From positions 1,488,001 to 1,552,000 of the forward strand of contig NZ_CP058246.1 of the NCBI RefSeq assembly GCF_013388355.1: a stretch of 64,000 nt of DNA, given 5' to 3'. Numbering within the stretch: position 1 is the stretch's first letter; every line of letters begins with the position of its first letter. The notes beneath the pieces are model-generated. The model did not search any database. It had not been told where the DNA came from and saw only the letters and a list, made by a program, of their open reading frames with translations. The position numbers were made by a program, and so were the translations under genes. This DNA is from Flavobacterium sp. LPB0248. Its GTDB lineage: Bacteria > Bacteroidota > Bacteroidia > Flavobacteriales > Flavobacteriaceae. Shown one piece after another: positions 1 to 8,087 of the stretch.

Positions 1-796
1 CAAATTCGACTTTGAAACCAAAATCTACACTGCTTTCCTGCATATTATCTAAGGGGATTTCTACAGTAAAACTTTTACGATCTGACGCTATTACAGCATT
101 CTTTATCGAAACAGTTTTAATCTTTTTAGGAAACTGATATTCGGCAATGTACTTACACTCTTTAAGCATTTCTTCCATCTTTTTTGAGAAGGGATCATCG
201 CTTTTTTCTTTCTTAACTTCTTTTTTCTTTTTAGTTTTTTTATCGTCTTTAGAAGGTGTTACCGACTTAATAAAGACCTTACCATCATAAAAAATAGTAG
301 TATTAGACTTTTCTTCCGGCTTTGGAGCAGCACTTAAAGCTCCCAATCTTTTTTTGTCTGCAGCAGCAAGAGCTTCCAAACTTTCGGCCGGTGTTGCAAT
401 AGATTTAAAATCTGTTCCGCTAGGAAAATCGAATGCCATACTATATTCGAATTGCTTTTTTTCGTCGTTTACCTTGATGCTTACCTTAAAATTCTCTAGA
501 ATCTTAAGCTTCTCTTTTTCTTTCTCTAACATCGCAATTTTTTCCTTATCTGCATTTGGCAATTTAGAAAGACTGTCTTTTATTTTAGCAAGAACATCTT
601 TGAAGGTAAAAGTAGTGTCTACGACTTTATTGACTTTAGTCGAATCACTTTTTTGCATTCCCAGTTTGTACATCGGAGACATATCAAAACCATAAGAAAA
701 AGTTCCAGATCCATCTTCATTCATGACCATTTTTTCCTTAAGGGTACAGCTTGTAATACAAAATACAATAAAAAAGCAAAGTAGAATTCTTTTCAT
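1..796 (-). CDS. Lipoprotein of unknown function, C-terminus beyond the window
   Basis: The minus-strand ATG at 796 opens a frame that stays open to base 1, so 265 codons are visible and the stop lies outside. The N-terminus is a lipoprotein signal: a short hydrophobic run ending in the lipobox ITSC with Cys17. The mature part begins with a DGSGTFSYGFDMS segment, has a Lys/Glu-rich, probably coiled stretch near residues 85-105 and a very Lys-rich patch near 195-212. I do not recognise the family. The signal predicts attachment to a membrane, periplasmic or surface side. A TATCTTCG sequence at 820-827 on the minus strand is one mismatch from a flavobacterial -7 box and would give a short leader. 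It is divergent from lysS. Confidence 0.8.
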   Translation of the reverse strand, partial: MKRILLCFFIVFCITSCTLKEKMVMNEDGSGTFSYGFDMSPMYKLGMQKSDSTKVNKVVDTTFTFKDVLAKIKDSLSKLPNADKEKIAMLEKEKEKLKILENFKVSIKVNDEKKQFEYSMAFDFPSGTDFKSIATPAESLEALAAADKKRLGALSAAPKPEEKSNTTIFYDGKVFIKSVTPSKDDKKTKKKKEVKKEKSDDPFSKKMEEMLKECKYIAEYQFPKKIKTVSIKNAVIASDRKSFTVEIPLDNMQESSVDFGFKVEF

Positions 797-819
797 AATT
801 GAGGTTTAAGTTATTCGAG

Positions 820-827
820 CGAAGATA
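820..827 (-). promoter_or_regulatory. Candidate -7 box for the truncated lipoprotein gene
   Basis: Read on the minus strand this is TATCTTCG, one mismatch from the Bacteroidota -7 consensus TAnnTTTG, about 24 bases before the start codon. No clear -33 TTG partner is visible. Confidence 0.35.
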
Positions 828-1017
828 CTTTCTTTTAAGATTTTTTTGAGTTTCATTTTAAAGCAACTTCCAATTTGATATTTCAAGGTTTATCAAAAAG
901 CTATAAATCAAACTTTTGGCATTGTAATCGATTTTATATTTGTTAAAAATGAATTTATTCTAACAGCGACCAATGTTGTTAAAGGTGATTGAAACCCAAT
1001 AAATTGATGTCACAAAA

Positions 1018-1050
1018 AATCTAAAAACTGCATTCTAAAATCTGCATTCT
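1018..1050. repeat. ATCTAAAATCT-type intergenic repeat
   Basis: The stretch reads AATCTAAAAACTGCATTCTAA and continues with another AAATCTGCATTCT unit. It belongs with similar stretches at 17392-17424, 20026-20057 and 50541-50570. It sits directly upstream of the lysS -7 box. Function unknown. Confidence 0.4.
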
Positions 1051-1056
1051 TTTCTT

Positions 1057-1064
1057 TATCTTTG
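1057..1064 (+). promoter_or_regulatory. -7 promoter box of lysS
   Basis: TATCTTTG matches the Bacteroidota -7 consensus TAnnTTTG exactly and would start transcription about 15-20 bases before the lysS ATG. A second match, TATATTTG at 935-942, could be an alternative upstream promoter. Neither has a clear -33 element. Confidence 0.55.
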
Positions 1065-1088
1065 CACACTTAAAAAAATAGCATAAAA

Positions 1089-2792
1089 ATGGCATTATCA
1101 GAACAAGAAATCATCAGAAGAGAAAAACTTCAAAATTTACGCAATCTGGGAATCAATCCTTATCCAGCTAATCTTTTTCCTGTAAATCATACTTCGAAGC
1201 AGATAAAGGAAACTTTTGAGGAAGGTAAGAAGGTTATCGTTGCGGGACGTTTGATGAGTGTTCGTGATCAGGGTAAGGCTTGTTTTGCTGAATTACAAGA
1301 CAGCGAAGGGCGTATTCAATTATACGTAAACCGTGATGTTTTATGCGAAGGTGATGATAAAACTTTATACAACCAAGTATTTAAAAAATTAACCGATTTA
1401 GGTGATTTTATTGGTATTGAAGGTGAATTGTTTACTACACAAGTTGGCGCAAAATGTATTCGTGTAACTGGTTTTACTTTCTTAAGCAAAACATTACGTC
1501 CGTTACCTTTACCAAAAGTTGACGAAGAAGGAAATGTGCACGATGCTTTCAACGATGCTGAATTGCGTTACAGAATGCGTTATGTAGATTTAACTGTAAA
1601 TCCACAGGTAAAAGAAACTTTTATTAAACGTACTAAGTTATTTACTGCAATGCGTGGGTATTTTAACGATGCAGGATATTTAGAGGTTGACACTCCAGTT
1701 TTACAATCTATTCCTGGTGGAGCTTCGGCAAGACCATTTATTACGCACCACAACTCGCTTGATATTCCGCTTTACATGCGTATTGCGAATGAGTTATACT
1801 TAAAAAGATTAATTGTTGGTGGATTTGAAGGTGTTTATGAGTTTTCTAGAAACTTCCGTAACGAAGGTATGGACAGAACGCATAATCCTGAGTTTACTGC
1901 AATGGAAATATATGTAGCTTACAAAGACTACAACTGGATGATGGAATTTGCTGAAGGTTTATTGGAGCATTGTGCAATTGCTGTAAATGGCACAAGTGAA
2001 GTGACTTTTGGCGACCACAAAATCAACTTTAAAGCGCCTTACGCTCGTGTTACAATGACAGATTCTATCAAACATTTTACTGGTTTTGATATCTCTGGAA
2101 AAACAGAACAAGAATTGTTTGAAGCAGCACGCGGAATGGGAATCGAGGTTGACGAAACAATGGGTAAAGGAAAATTGATTGATGAGATTTTTGGAGCAAA
2201 ATGTGAAGGAAATTATATTCAGCCAACTTTCATTACAGATTATCCAAAAGAAATGTCTCCGCTTTGTAAAGAGCACCGCGATAATCCAGATTTGACTGAG
2301 CGTTTTGAATTAATGGTTTGCGGAAAAGAAATCGCAAATGCTTATTCTGAATTGAATGACCCAATTGATCAAAGAGAGCGTTTTGAAGATCAAATGCGTT
2401 TGGCTGCAAAAGGTGATGACGAAGCAAACGGAATTATCGACGAAGATTTCTTAAGAGCTCTTGAGTACGGTATGCCTCCTACTTCTGGAATGGGAATTGG
2501 AATGGATCGTTTGATTATGTATTTAACAAACAATGCTTCGATTCAAGAAGTTTTATTGTTCCCACAAATGCGTCCTGAGAAAAAACAAGCTCAAATCGAA
2601 CTTTCTGACGAAGAAAAATTCATCATTGACTTGCTTACTAAAAATGAAAATAGAATGGATTTAACGCAACTAAAAATTACAGCTAACTTAAGCGGTAAAA
2701 AATGGGATGCTTCTATGAAAAACTTATCTAAACACGGTTTGACCAAAGTTGTCGTTGACGGCGAGTTTAAATTTGTGGAATTGGTGGGGTAA
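1089..2792 (+). CDS. lysS: Lysyl-tRNA synthetase, class II
   Basis: LysRS charges tRNA-Lys with lysine in the cytoplasm, using ATP. The 567-residue protein has the N-terminal OB-fold anticodon-binding domain (VAGRLMSVRDQGKACF near residues 51-66, RIQLYV at 75-80). It then has the class II core: motif 2 around 254-273 (FRNEGMDRTHNPEFT) and motif 3 around 466-481 (GMGIGMDRLIMYLT). Residues from about 503 onward form a C-terminal extension beyond the usual class II core (about 500 residues), ending in an Asp/Lys-rich segment; such an extension is, as far as I recall, common in Bacteroidota LysRS. The start is the first ATG after the -7 box. A strong terminator follows the stop codon, so the gene looks monocistronic. 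Confidence 0.97.
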   Translation: MALSEQEIIRREKLQNLRNLGINPYPANLFPVNHTSKQIKETFEEGKKVIVAGRLMSVRDQGKACFAELQDSEGRIQLYVNRDVLCEGDDKTLYNQVFKKLTDLGDFIGIEGELFTTQVGAKCIRVTGFTFLSKTLRPLPLPKVDEEGNVHDAFNDAELRYRMRYVDLTVNPQVKETFIKRTKLFTAMRGYFNDAGYLEVDTPVLQSIPGGASARPFITHHNSLDIPLYMRIANELYLKRLIVGGFEGVYEFSRNFRNEGMDRTHNPEFTAMEIYVAYKDYNWMMEFAEGLLEHCAIAVNGTSEVTFGDHKINFKAPYARVTMTDSIKHFTGFDISGKTEQELFEAARGMGIEVDETMGKGKLIDEIFGAKCEGNYIQPTFITDYPKEMSPLCKEHRDNPDLTERFELMVCGKEIANAYSELNDPIDQRERFEDQMRLAAKGDDEANGIIDEDFLRALEYGMPPTSGMGIGMDRLIMYLTNNASIQEVLLFPQMRPEKKQAQIELSDEEKFIIDLLTKNENRMDLTQLKITANLSGKKWDASMKNLSKHGLTKVVVDGEFKFVELVG

Positions 2793-2818
2793 ATTTTGTC
2801 TTATTTTATTATAAATAC

Positions 2819-2851
2819 AGCCCAGCAGGTTTAAATCTGCTGGGCTTTTTT
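2819..2851 (+). terminator. Intrinsic terminator of lysS
   Basis: AGCCCAGCAG and CTGCTGGGCT form a perfect 10-bp stem around a short AT loop and are followed by a run of T. It lies 27 bases after the lysS stop codon. Confidence 0.9.
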
Positions 2852-2884
2852 ATTTAAATTGTCTAAACAAAAAACACCTTAACC

Positions 2885-3010
2885 ATGAATAATCAAGAAA
2901 TTCATCAATTTGATCAAGACGAAATAGACATCATTAGACAAAGTGAAGAAGATATAAAACATGGCAGGGTCATTTCTCAAGAAGATTTAGACAGAGAAGA
3001 CCTAGAGTGA
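2885..3010 (+). CDS. Small acidic protein, 41 residues, possibly antitoxin-like
   Basis: An ATG at 2885 opens a 41-codon frame ending in TGA. The product is very acidic (DQDEIDIIRQSEEDIKHGRV is characteristic, with ISQEDLDREDLE at the end). The pattern EEDIKxGRVISxED resembles the C-terminal third of small toxin-antitoxin antitoxins, which often end with an E-x-x-W-L tail. Here the expected Trp position is a TGA stop. A degenerate terminator follows at 3034-3065. It could be a real micro-protein, or the remnant of an antitoxin gene whose toxin has been lost. I cannot tell which from sequence alone. Confidence 0.45.
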   Translation: MNNQEIHQFDQDEIDIIRQSEEDIKHGRVISQEDLDREDLE

Positions 3011-3033
3011 CTTTCTTAATTTATGCAACAAAC

Positions 3034-3065
3034 CCGACAGCTTTAAAAAACCTTTCGGATTTCTT
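3034..3065 (+). terminator. Degenerate terminator of the CCGACAGG hairpin family
   Basis: CCGACAGCTTT pairs with AAACCTTTCGG at 9 of 11 positions and is followed by a T-rich tract. It is a mutated relative of the perfect hairpin at 7425-7458 and of the one at 45548-45580. Confidence 0.5.
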
Positions 3066-3278
3066 TTTTAAAACGAATATTTCTTCCTACCTCTATTTAA
3101 AACAAAAATCAAAACTCATTTTTAAAAAACTGAAAAACAATACTTTACTTTTTCTAAATTGTTTTCCAAGAAAATACTTTCAGAAGCCTTGCTATAACAT
3201 TAAAAAACAAAACAAAATTCGGCTGGCATTGAATATACAATTGATTTTGTTTTTGCTTTTTTTTAGCAAACAAATTAC

Positions 3279-3286
3279 TACATTTG
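3279..3286 (+). promoter_or_regulatory. -7 promoter box of the protease gene
   Basis: TACATTTG matches TAnnTTTG. A TTTG at 3252-3255 lies 23 bases upstream and could be the -33 element. Transcription would begin almost on top of the hairpin at 3291-3324. Confidence 0.4.
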
Positions 3287-3290
3287 AAGA

Positions 3291-3324
3291 AAAAATAGAC
3301 TTTGTATAAAGTCTATTTTTTTTT
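3291..3324. terminator. T-tailed hairpin upstream of the protease gene
   Basis: AAATAGACTTT and AAAGTCTATTT form an 11-bp perfect stem with loop GTAT, followed by nine or more T. It would terminate any transcript entering from upstream. If the box at 3279 is a promoter, it would be the first structure of the protease mRNA. Confidence 0.6.
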
Positions 3325-3368
3325 AACCCAAACCCATTCAATTAACATTTTTTCAACCAATCCTTTAA

Positions 3369-4514
3369 ATGAAAATTAGAAAAATCGCCCCAAACGAAGA
3401 CTTAGAAACAACAGTCAACAAAAAGAGAAATCGTTACAAAATTGCTATCATCGCTGTTATCTTTATCTCGGCCGCCGGCTTTTTAGGATTTAAATATTTT
3501 ACTCCCAAAAAAGAAGCTGTTTGTTTAGGCACAGATACCAAAATCTATGATACTTACAAAAATGCCGTTGTACTTGTAAAGCATAAATATGGCTATTTTG
3601 CTAAAATTAATGGAAAAGAAATTCCTCTTAATGTTGAAGATGCCAAGGAAGAAACCATTTACGGAACAGGCTTTTTTGTAGATACAGAAGGAGACATGAT
3701 TACCAATAGACATGTTTTACAGCCTTGGAATTCAACTGAAGAAGAAAGTGAAAAAGTAAATACTAATATTCGAAATCTGCGAATGAAGATTGCTTCTATC
3801 CTTACTACCGATGTTTCTGAAGATGACTATGAAAGTTTTATTAGTAACAATTGGTCACATGCTTCAGTCTCTTATGATGAAGGCGAAGGAGAGGGAGAGT
3901 ATGAAGAATCGAGTGAAGAGACTACTGAGTCAGCGGGTGAAGAATTTGTTAGTTCTAATGAAACAGAAACAGATACATCGCAAGTATCAACTGATATCGC
4001 AGCATCTATTCCTGTAAAAGAATATGTTTCTGCAGAAAACATTGAAGTATATGTAAAAACGGTAGACATTCAAGTTGCACTTCATAATTCTGATAGCGAA
4101 TGGATTAATTGTGAAATGAAAAAAGTTTCAGATGACAGCAATATTGATTTAGGTATTTTGCAAGTAGCTGATCATAAAACTCCTAAAACCGTTACCAATA
4201 TTATAAGTCTTGACAATATTGTTGACAATGACAGCTCTCTTGCTCCAGGGCAAAAAGCGATAATGGTGGGCTATCCGATGGGAATAGATTTGGCACAGAC
4301 CAATTCTGGTATAAAAGTGCAGCTTTACAATGGTCAAATAAGTAAAGAATCTGATGGCAACAAAATTCAATACAGTATAACTTCTACACATGGTGCTAGT
4401 GGTTCGCCTGTTTTTAATGAATGTGGACAATTGATTGCAGTTAATTTCAGTGGATTCGATCAGGTTCAGGGTTTCAACTTTGGAATTGTGGCTAAACATA
4501 TTCAAGCACTCTAA
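3369..4514 (+). CDS. Membrane-anchored trypsin-like serine protease
   Basis: The 381-residue protein starts with a Lys/Arg-rich cytoplasmic tail and one transmembrane helix (about residues 24-43), so the catalytic part should face the periplasm. A chymotrypsin-fold protease domain follows, with the triad His115 (TNRHV), Asp260 (SNIDLGILQ) and Ser344 (HGASGSP), and the YGTGFFV strand before the His typical of the DegP/Trypsin_2 group. No PDZ domain is present. Between His and Asp lies a long insert with a very acidic, Ser/Glu/Thr-rich stretch (about 168-205), which looks disordered. Substrate unknown; a role in envelope protein quality control is only an inference. It has its own likely promoter and is followed by the VIT/vWA gene after 77 bases. 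Confidence 0.85.
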   Translation: MKIRKIAPNEDLETTVNKKRNRYKIAIIAVIFISAAGFLGFKYFTPKKEAVCLGTDTKIYDTYKNAVVLVKHKYGYFAKINGKEIPLNVEDAKEETIYGTGFFVDTEGDMITNRHVLQPWNSTEEESEKVNTNIRNLRMKIASILTTDVSEDDYESFISNNWSHASVSYDEGEGEGEYEESSEETTESAGEEFVSSNETETDTSQVSTDIAASIPVKEYVSAENIEVYVKTVDIQVALHNSDSEWINCEMKKVSDDSNIDLGILQVADHKTPKTVTNIISLDNIVDNDSSLAPGQKAIMVGYPMGIDLAQTNSGIKVQLYNGQISKESDGNKIQYSITSTHGASGSPVFNECGQLIAVNFSGFDQVQGFNFGIVAKHIQAL

Positions 4515-4591
4515 TTTGAAAAAATCCAAAAAAAAAAAATCTAATCAGGTTTTCACTTTTCCAACCAAACAAAAAATCGACTTAATTAATT

Positions 4592-7399
4592 ATGAATAAA
4601 TTTTTTAGTTTATGTGCACTACTATTCTGTGGTGTCGCTTTTTCACAGATTCCAACTCTGGATATCGAAAATCAGAAAAAAAATTCGGTAATCTTACAGG
4701 AGGTAAAAATTGAAACCAAAATTTTAGGAAATCTTGCTTCCACTACAGCTACTTATACTTTTTACAATCCTGGAGACAGAATTTTAGAAGGGAATTTTAC
4801 ACTTCCATTGCCAGAAGGAGTTAGCGTAAGCGGTTATGCTTTGGACATTAACGGAAGCTTAAGAGATGCCGTTCCTGTTCCAAAAGAACGAGCTAAAGAA
4901 GTATTTGAAAGTATTGAAAAAAGAAATGTAGATCCAGGTATTATTGAAAAAGTAGCTGGAAACAATTTCAGAACTAGAATTTATCCAATTACAGCTAGAG
5001 GCAGCCGATTTATTAGAATTACGTACAATCAGGAATTGAAAAATTCGACTACTGATTATCAATATTTTTTAAGTTTTGCCAACGCTATTAGCATTCCAAA
5101 ATTCAATCTGAAAGTAATAGTTAATGAAAGTCTGAGCACTCCTAAAATTACAGAAAATCCAGATGGAAGTTTTACTTTTCAGAAGAAAGGAAATCAATGG
5201 ATTGCTGAAATTAATAAAGTTAATTTTACACCAAATGAAAGCCTTAAAATAGCTATTCCAAAAGTAAACGAATCGTCGAATGTGATGCTTCAAAAAGCTT
5301 CTGACGACAAATCTTATTTTGCAGCAAGTGTTGCGATGAATTTCCCTGTAAAGGAAAAAGCAAAATCTCAAAAAATTGCTATTATTTGGGATAATTCATT
5401 CAGCGGATCAAAGAGAGATCGTCAAAAAGAACTGGACTTTCTTAATGCGTATTTTTCAGACAACAAGAATGTTGCAGTCTCTTTTGTCCTTTTAAACAAT
5501 ATCCTTGAAAAAACAGAAGAATTCACCGTTTCTGGAGGAAACTGGAATGCCTTAAAAGACAGAATTCTTAATCTGAAATATGATGGCGGAACCGACTTTA
5601 GTGCTTTAAAAGAAATTTCGCCAATAGACGAATATCTTTTATTTTCTGACGGAATTTCAAATTTTGGAGATTTAACTTTAAAATTCAAAAAACCGGTCAA
5701 CACTATAACGAGCACACCGACTTCTGATTTTAATTTGCTGAAACTTTTAGCATCACAATCTGGAGGAAATTTTATCAATCTTAACGAATTAGATACGCAA
5801 TCTGCTCTAAAAACGTATAAAAGACTTCCGATTGTATTTTTAGGCTTTAAAGAAACAAATACGCTTCAGGAATTGTTTCCAAATGTTGGAACTGCCGTAA
5901 ACGAACCAGTGAATATATTCGGAATTTCATCTTCAAACTTGAGTAAACTTATTGCTGTTTTTTCAGTCGGAGACAAGAAATTTGAAGTGCCTGTAGATTT
6001 TACTAACGCTGTACAAGTAGACAATTGGCCTCTTGCACAATTTTGGGCGCAAAGAAAAATTAATGATCTTGAACTTAACTCAACACAAAACAGCGATGAA
6101 ATTAGAAATCTGAGCGAACAGTTTGGGGTTGTAAGCAAGAACACGAGTCTTATCGTATTGGAAGATGTTAATGATTATGTGCGTTTTGGCATTACTCCTC
6201 CACAGGAATTATTACCTGAATACAACAGAATCGTTTCGCAAAACAAAAAACAAATCTTAGAAAAAAGAAGAAATCTTCTATCTAAAGCTTTTGATAAAAC
6301 ACGAGAATTGACAACTTGGTGGAATAGCGAATTTAAACCTACAGAAAAAAAACAGTATCCTACCATTTCTAAACAGTCACAAAAATTGTCGTCGGCAGAA
6401 GAAAGTGTTGTTAGCGATAATGCTGTATATTCTGCAGAAAGTAGAGCAGGCGACAAAAAAACAGCTACAGGTAAAATAACCTTAATAGATGTAGAAAGTA
6501 CTCAAGAGTATATGAAAGATTTTCAGTCCTTACAATCGCCTGAATTGATCTACCAGAAATATCTTGAAAATCGTCCGAAATATGAGAAACAGGTAACCTA
6601 TTATTTTGATGTTTCTAAACTCTTATTCAAAAAAGGAGACAAAGCACTTTCTCTAAAGGTTTTAAGCACATTAGCAGAACTTGATTTAGAAAATGAAGAG
6701 TTATATAAGACAATATCGTATCTATTGAAACAAAGAGGTAATTATGAAAAAGAATTGTGGATTACCCAAAAAATTCTTGAGTGGAGACCTTTTGATCCTC
6801 AAAGCCACAGAGATTATGCATTAGCTTTAGTTGACAATAAAAAACCTCAAGAAGCTCTTAACATCTATAAAGGCATGCTTTATCAGGAATATACCGATGA
6901 GATTTCTATTAGAGATAATGGTATTGAAGAGATTTTGATTATGGAAATCAATAACATTTTGAGCCAAAACAAAAATGTTGATGCAAGTAAAGTAGATGAT
7001 CGTTTAAAAGCAAATCTTCCAGTCGACATTCGTATTGTTATTAACTGGAATAAAGACAATACAGATATAGATCTTTGGGTTACAGATCCTAGAGGTGAAG
7101 ATTGTTCGTACTCGCATAGATCTACAGAAATTGGAGGAAGATTAAGTAACGATTTCACTCAAGGTTTTGGTCCTGAGCAATTTTTATTGAAAAAAGCGAT
7201 TAAAGGGAAATATAAAATCAAAACGAATTTCTTCGGTGAGAGACAGAATATTCTTTCTGGACCAACAACTGTAATGGCAGAAGTTTACCTTTACTATTCT
7301 GATGGCAGACAGGAACGTAAAATTGCTGTTTTCCAAAGTCAAAAAGAAAACAAACGCGAAAGTGATAGTAAAATTCTAATTGGAGAATTTGAATTTTAG
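4592..7399 (+). CDS. Secreted VIT and von Willebrand factor A domain protein with TPR and DUF2135-like C-terminus
   Basis: This 935-residue exported protein has a signal peptide (cleavage likely after GVAFSQ). A VIT domain follows at about 25-155, with PLPEGVSVSGYALDINGSL and an RxxAKEVFE segment. A vWA-like domain starts near 260 and keeps the metal-binding DxSxS pattern as Asp267-Ser269-Ser271. The middle (about 680-800) is helical and TPR-like (KALSLKVLSTLAELD, ILEWRPFDPQSHRDYALAL). Residues from about 812 (INWNKDNTDIDLWVTDPRGE) to the end resemble the DUF2135/YfaP family. VIT-vWA proteins usually bind ligands or matrix outside the cytoplasm; the partner is unknown. A bidirectional terminator separates it from the convergent lipoprotein gene. 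Confidence 0.85.
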   Translation: MNKFFSLCALLFCGVAFSQIPTLDIENQKKNSVILQEVKIETKILGNLASTTATYTFYNPGDRILEGNFTLPLPEGVSVSGYALDINGSLRDAVPVPKERAKEVFESIEKRNVDPGIIEKVAGNNFRTRIYPITARGSRFIRITYNQELKNSTTDYQYFLSFANAISIPKFNLKVIVNESLSTPKITENPDGSFTFQKKGNQWIAEINKVNFTPNESLKIAIPKVNESSNVMLQKASDDKSYFAASVAMNFPVKEKAKSQKIAIIWDNSFSGSKRDRQKELDFLNAYFSDNKNVAVSFVLLNNILEKTEEFTVSGGNWNALKDRILNLKYDGGTDFSALKEISPIDEYLLFSDGISNFGDLTLKFKKPVNTITSTPTSDFNLLKLLASQSGGNFINLNELDTQSALKTYKRLPIVFLGFKETNTLQELFPNVGTAVNEPVNIFGISSSNLSKLIAVFSVGDKKFEVPVDFTNAVQVDNWPLAQFWAQRKINDLELNSTQNSDEIRNLSEQFGVVSKNTSLIVLEDVNDYVRFGITPPQELLPEYNRIVSQNKKQILEKRRNLLSKAFDKTRELTTWWNSEFKPTEKKQYPTISKQSQKLSSAEESVVSDNAVYSAESRAGDKKTATGKITLIDVESTQEYMKDFQSLQSPELIYQKYLENRPKYEKQVTYYFDVSKLLFKKGDKALSLKVLSTLAELDLENEELYKTISYLLKQRGNYEKELWITQKILEWRPFDPQSHRDYALALVDNKKPQEALNIYKGMLYQEYTDEISIRDNGIEEILIMEINNILSQNKNVDASKVDDRLKANLPVDIRIVINWNKDNTDIDLWVTDPRGEDCSYSHRSTEIGGRLSNDFTQGFGPEQFLLKKAIKGKYKIKTNFFGERQNILSGPTTVMAEVYLYYSDGRQERKIAVFQSQKENKRESDSKILIGEFEF

Positions 7400-7424
7400 G
7401 AATTATAAAGCTTACTAATATTCA

Positions 7425-7458
7425 AACCCGACAGGTTTTAAAACCTGTCGGGTTTTTT
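7425..7458. terminator. Bidirectional terminator between convergent genes
   Basis: AACCCGACAGGTTTT and AAAACCTGTCGGGTT form a perfect 15-bp stem flanked by A on the left and T on the right. It serves the VIT/vWA gene on the plus strand and the 15.4-7.4 kb leftward transcription unit. Confidence 0.9.
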
Positions 7459-7463
7459 ATTTT

Positions 7464-8060
7464 TTAAAACGAATACTTCTCTAATTTCTTTCCTTGAATA
7501 TCCAAAACCTTTGTGCTTTCTTTTGGAACATTACCTTTTATAACTTCTTGAACTGAAGGATTGGATGGATATTTTCCGCCTTTCATTTTCAGAAGATGAA
7601 ATTTTCCTCCGCTTTCAAATATCAAATCATAAAACTTTTCACTTGATGAAGAGGTTACATAAATTGGAAAATCGGTCACAGTGAAACGATTGATTACCGT
7701 ACCGTCATTCTTCAAAATATAACCTGAACAACCTCCGCTTCCGCAGAAATAAGAATTAGAGAAACCAACAAAATATTCCTCTTTCTTATCGTTATTTAAA
7801 TCGAAAGCTTCATAATAGAAAGATCTGTCTTCTTTTGTCATTGCAGGTAAATCTTTCTTCAATAAAACCAGCAATTGTTTTCGGATTAATGCTACTTCTT
7901 TATCATTTTTTTCGGAAACTTCACTTAAATCAGCCGTTCCGCCAAGAGTTTTAGACAAGGTATCTTGAACAATTGTTTTTACAATATTTTTTGAATTGTC
8001 TTTGTTTTGGCAAGATGATAATGCCAAAATTGCAATTAAAATCAGAAATCTATTTTTCAT
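7464..8060 (-). CDS. Lipoprotein of unknown function
   Basis: The 198-residue protein carries a lipoprotein signal with lipobox LSSC (Cys17). The mature part contains FDLNNDKKEEYFVGF, which looks like the Ca-binding-type D-x-N-x-D loop of FG-GAP/beta-propeller or EF-like motifs, then FCGSGGCSGYIL with two cysteines that may form a disulfide. I do not recognise a named family. It is the last gene of the leftward unit, 27 bases after ldhA, and ends at the shared terminator. Confidence 0.75.
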   Translation of the reverse strand: MKNRFLILIAILALSSCQNKDNSKNIVKTIVQDTLSKTLGGTADLSEVSEKNDKEVALIRKQLLVLLKKDLPAMTKEDRSFYYEAFDLNNDKKEEYFVGFSNSYFCGSGGCSGYILKNDGTVINRFTVTDFPIYVTSSSSEKFYDLIFESGGKFHLLKMKGGKYPSNPSVQEVIKGNVPKESTKVLDIQGKKLEKYSF

Positions 8061-8087
8061 AATCAGATGTTTTAAATTCGCGATCGA

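Larger units (their letters stand above)
3011..3368. other. Gene-poor stretch between the mini-gene and the protease gene
   Basis: It contains a degenerate terminator hairpin (3034-3065), poly-A/T rich DNA without a convincing coding frame, a TACATTTG box at 3279-3286 and a T-tailed hairpin at 3291-3324. A GTG-initiated 100-codon frame covers it but is rejected (see rejected items). Confidence 0.6.

Noticed and set aside
3007..3309. 100-codon frame starting GTG just after the 41-residue ORF
   Set aside because: It begins inside the preceding gene's stop region, crosses a degenerate terminator and ends in the T-tailed hairpin before the protease. Its residues are dominated by Lys/Phe/Leu from AT-rich DNA with no domain pattern.
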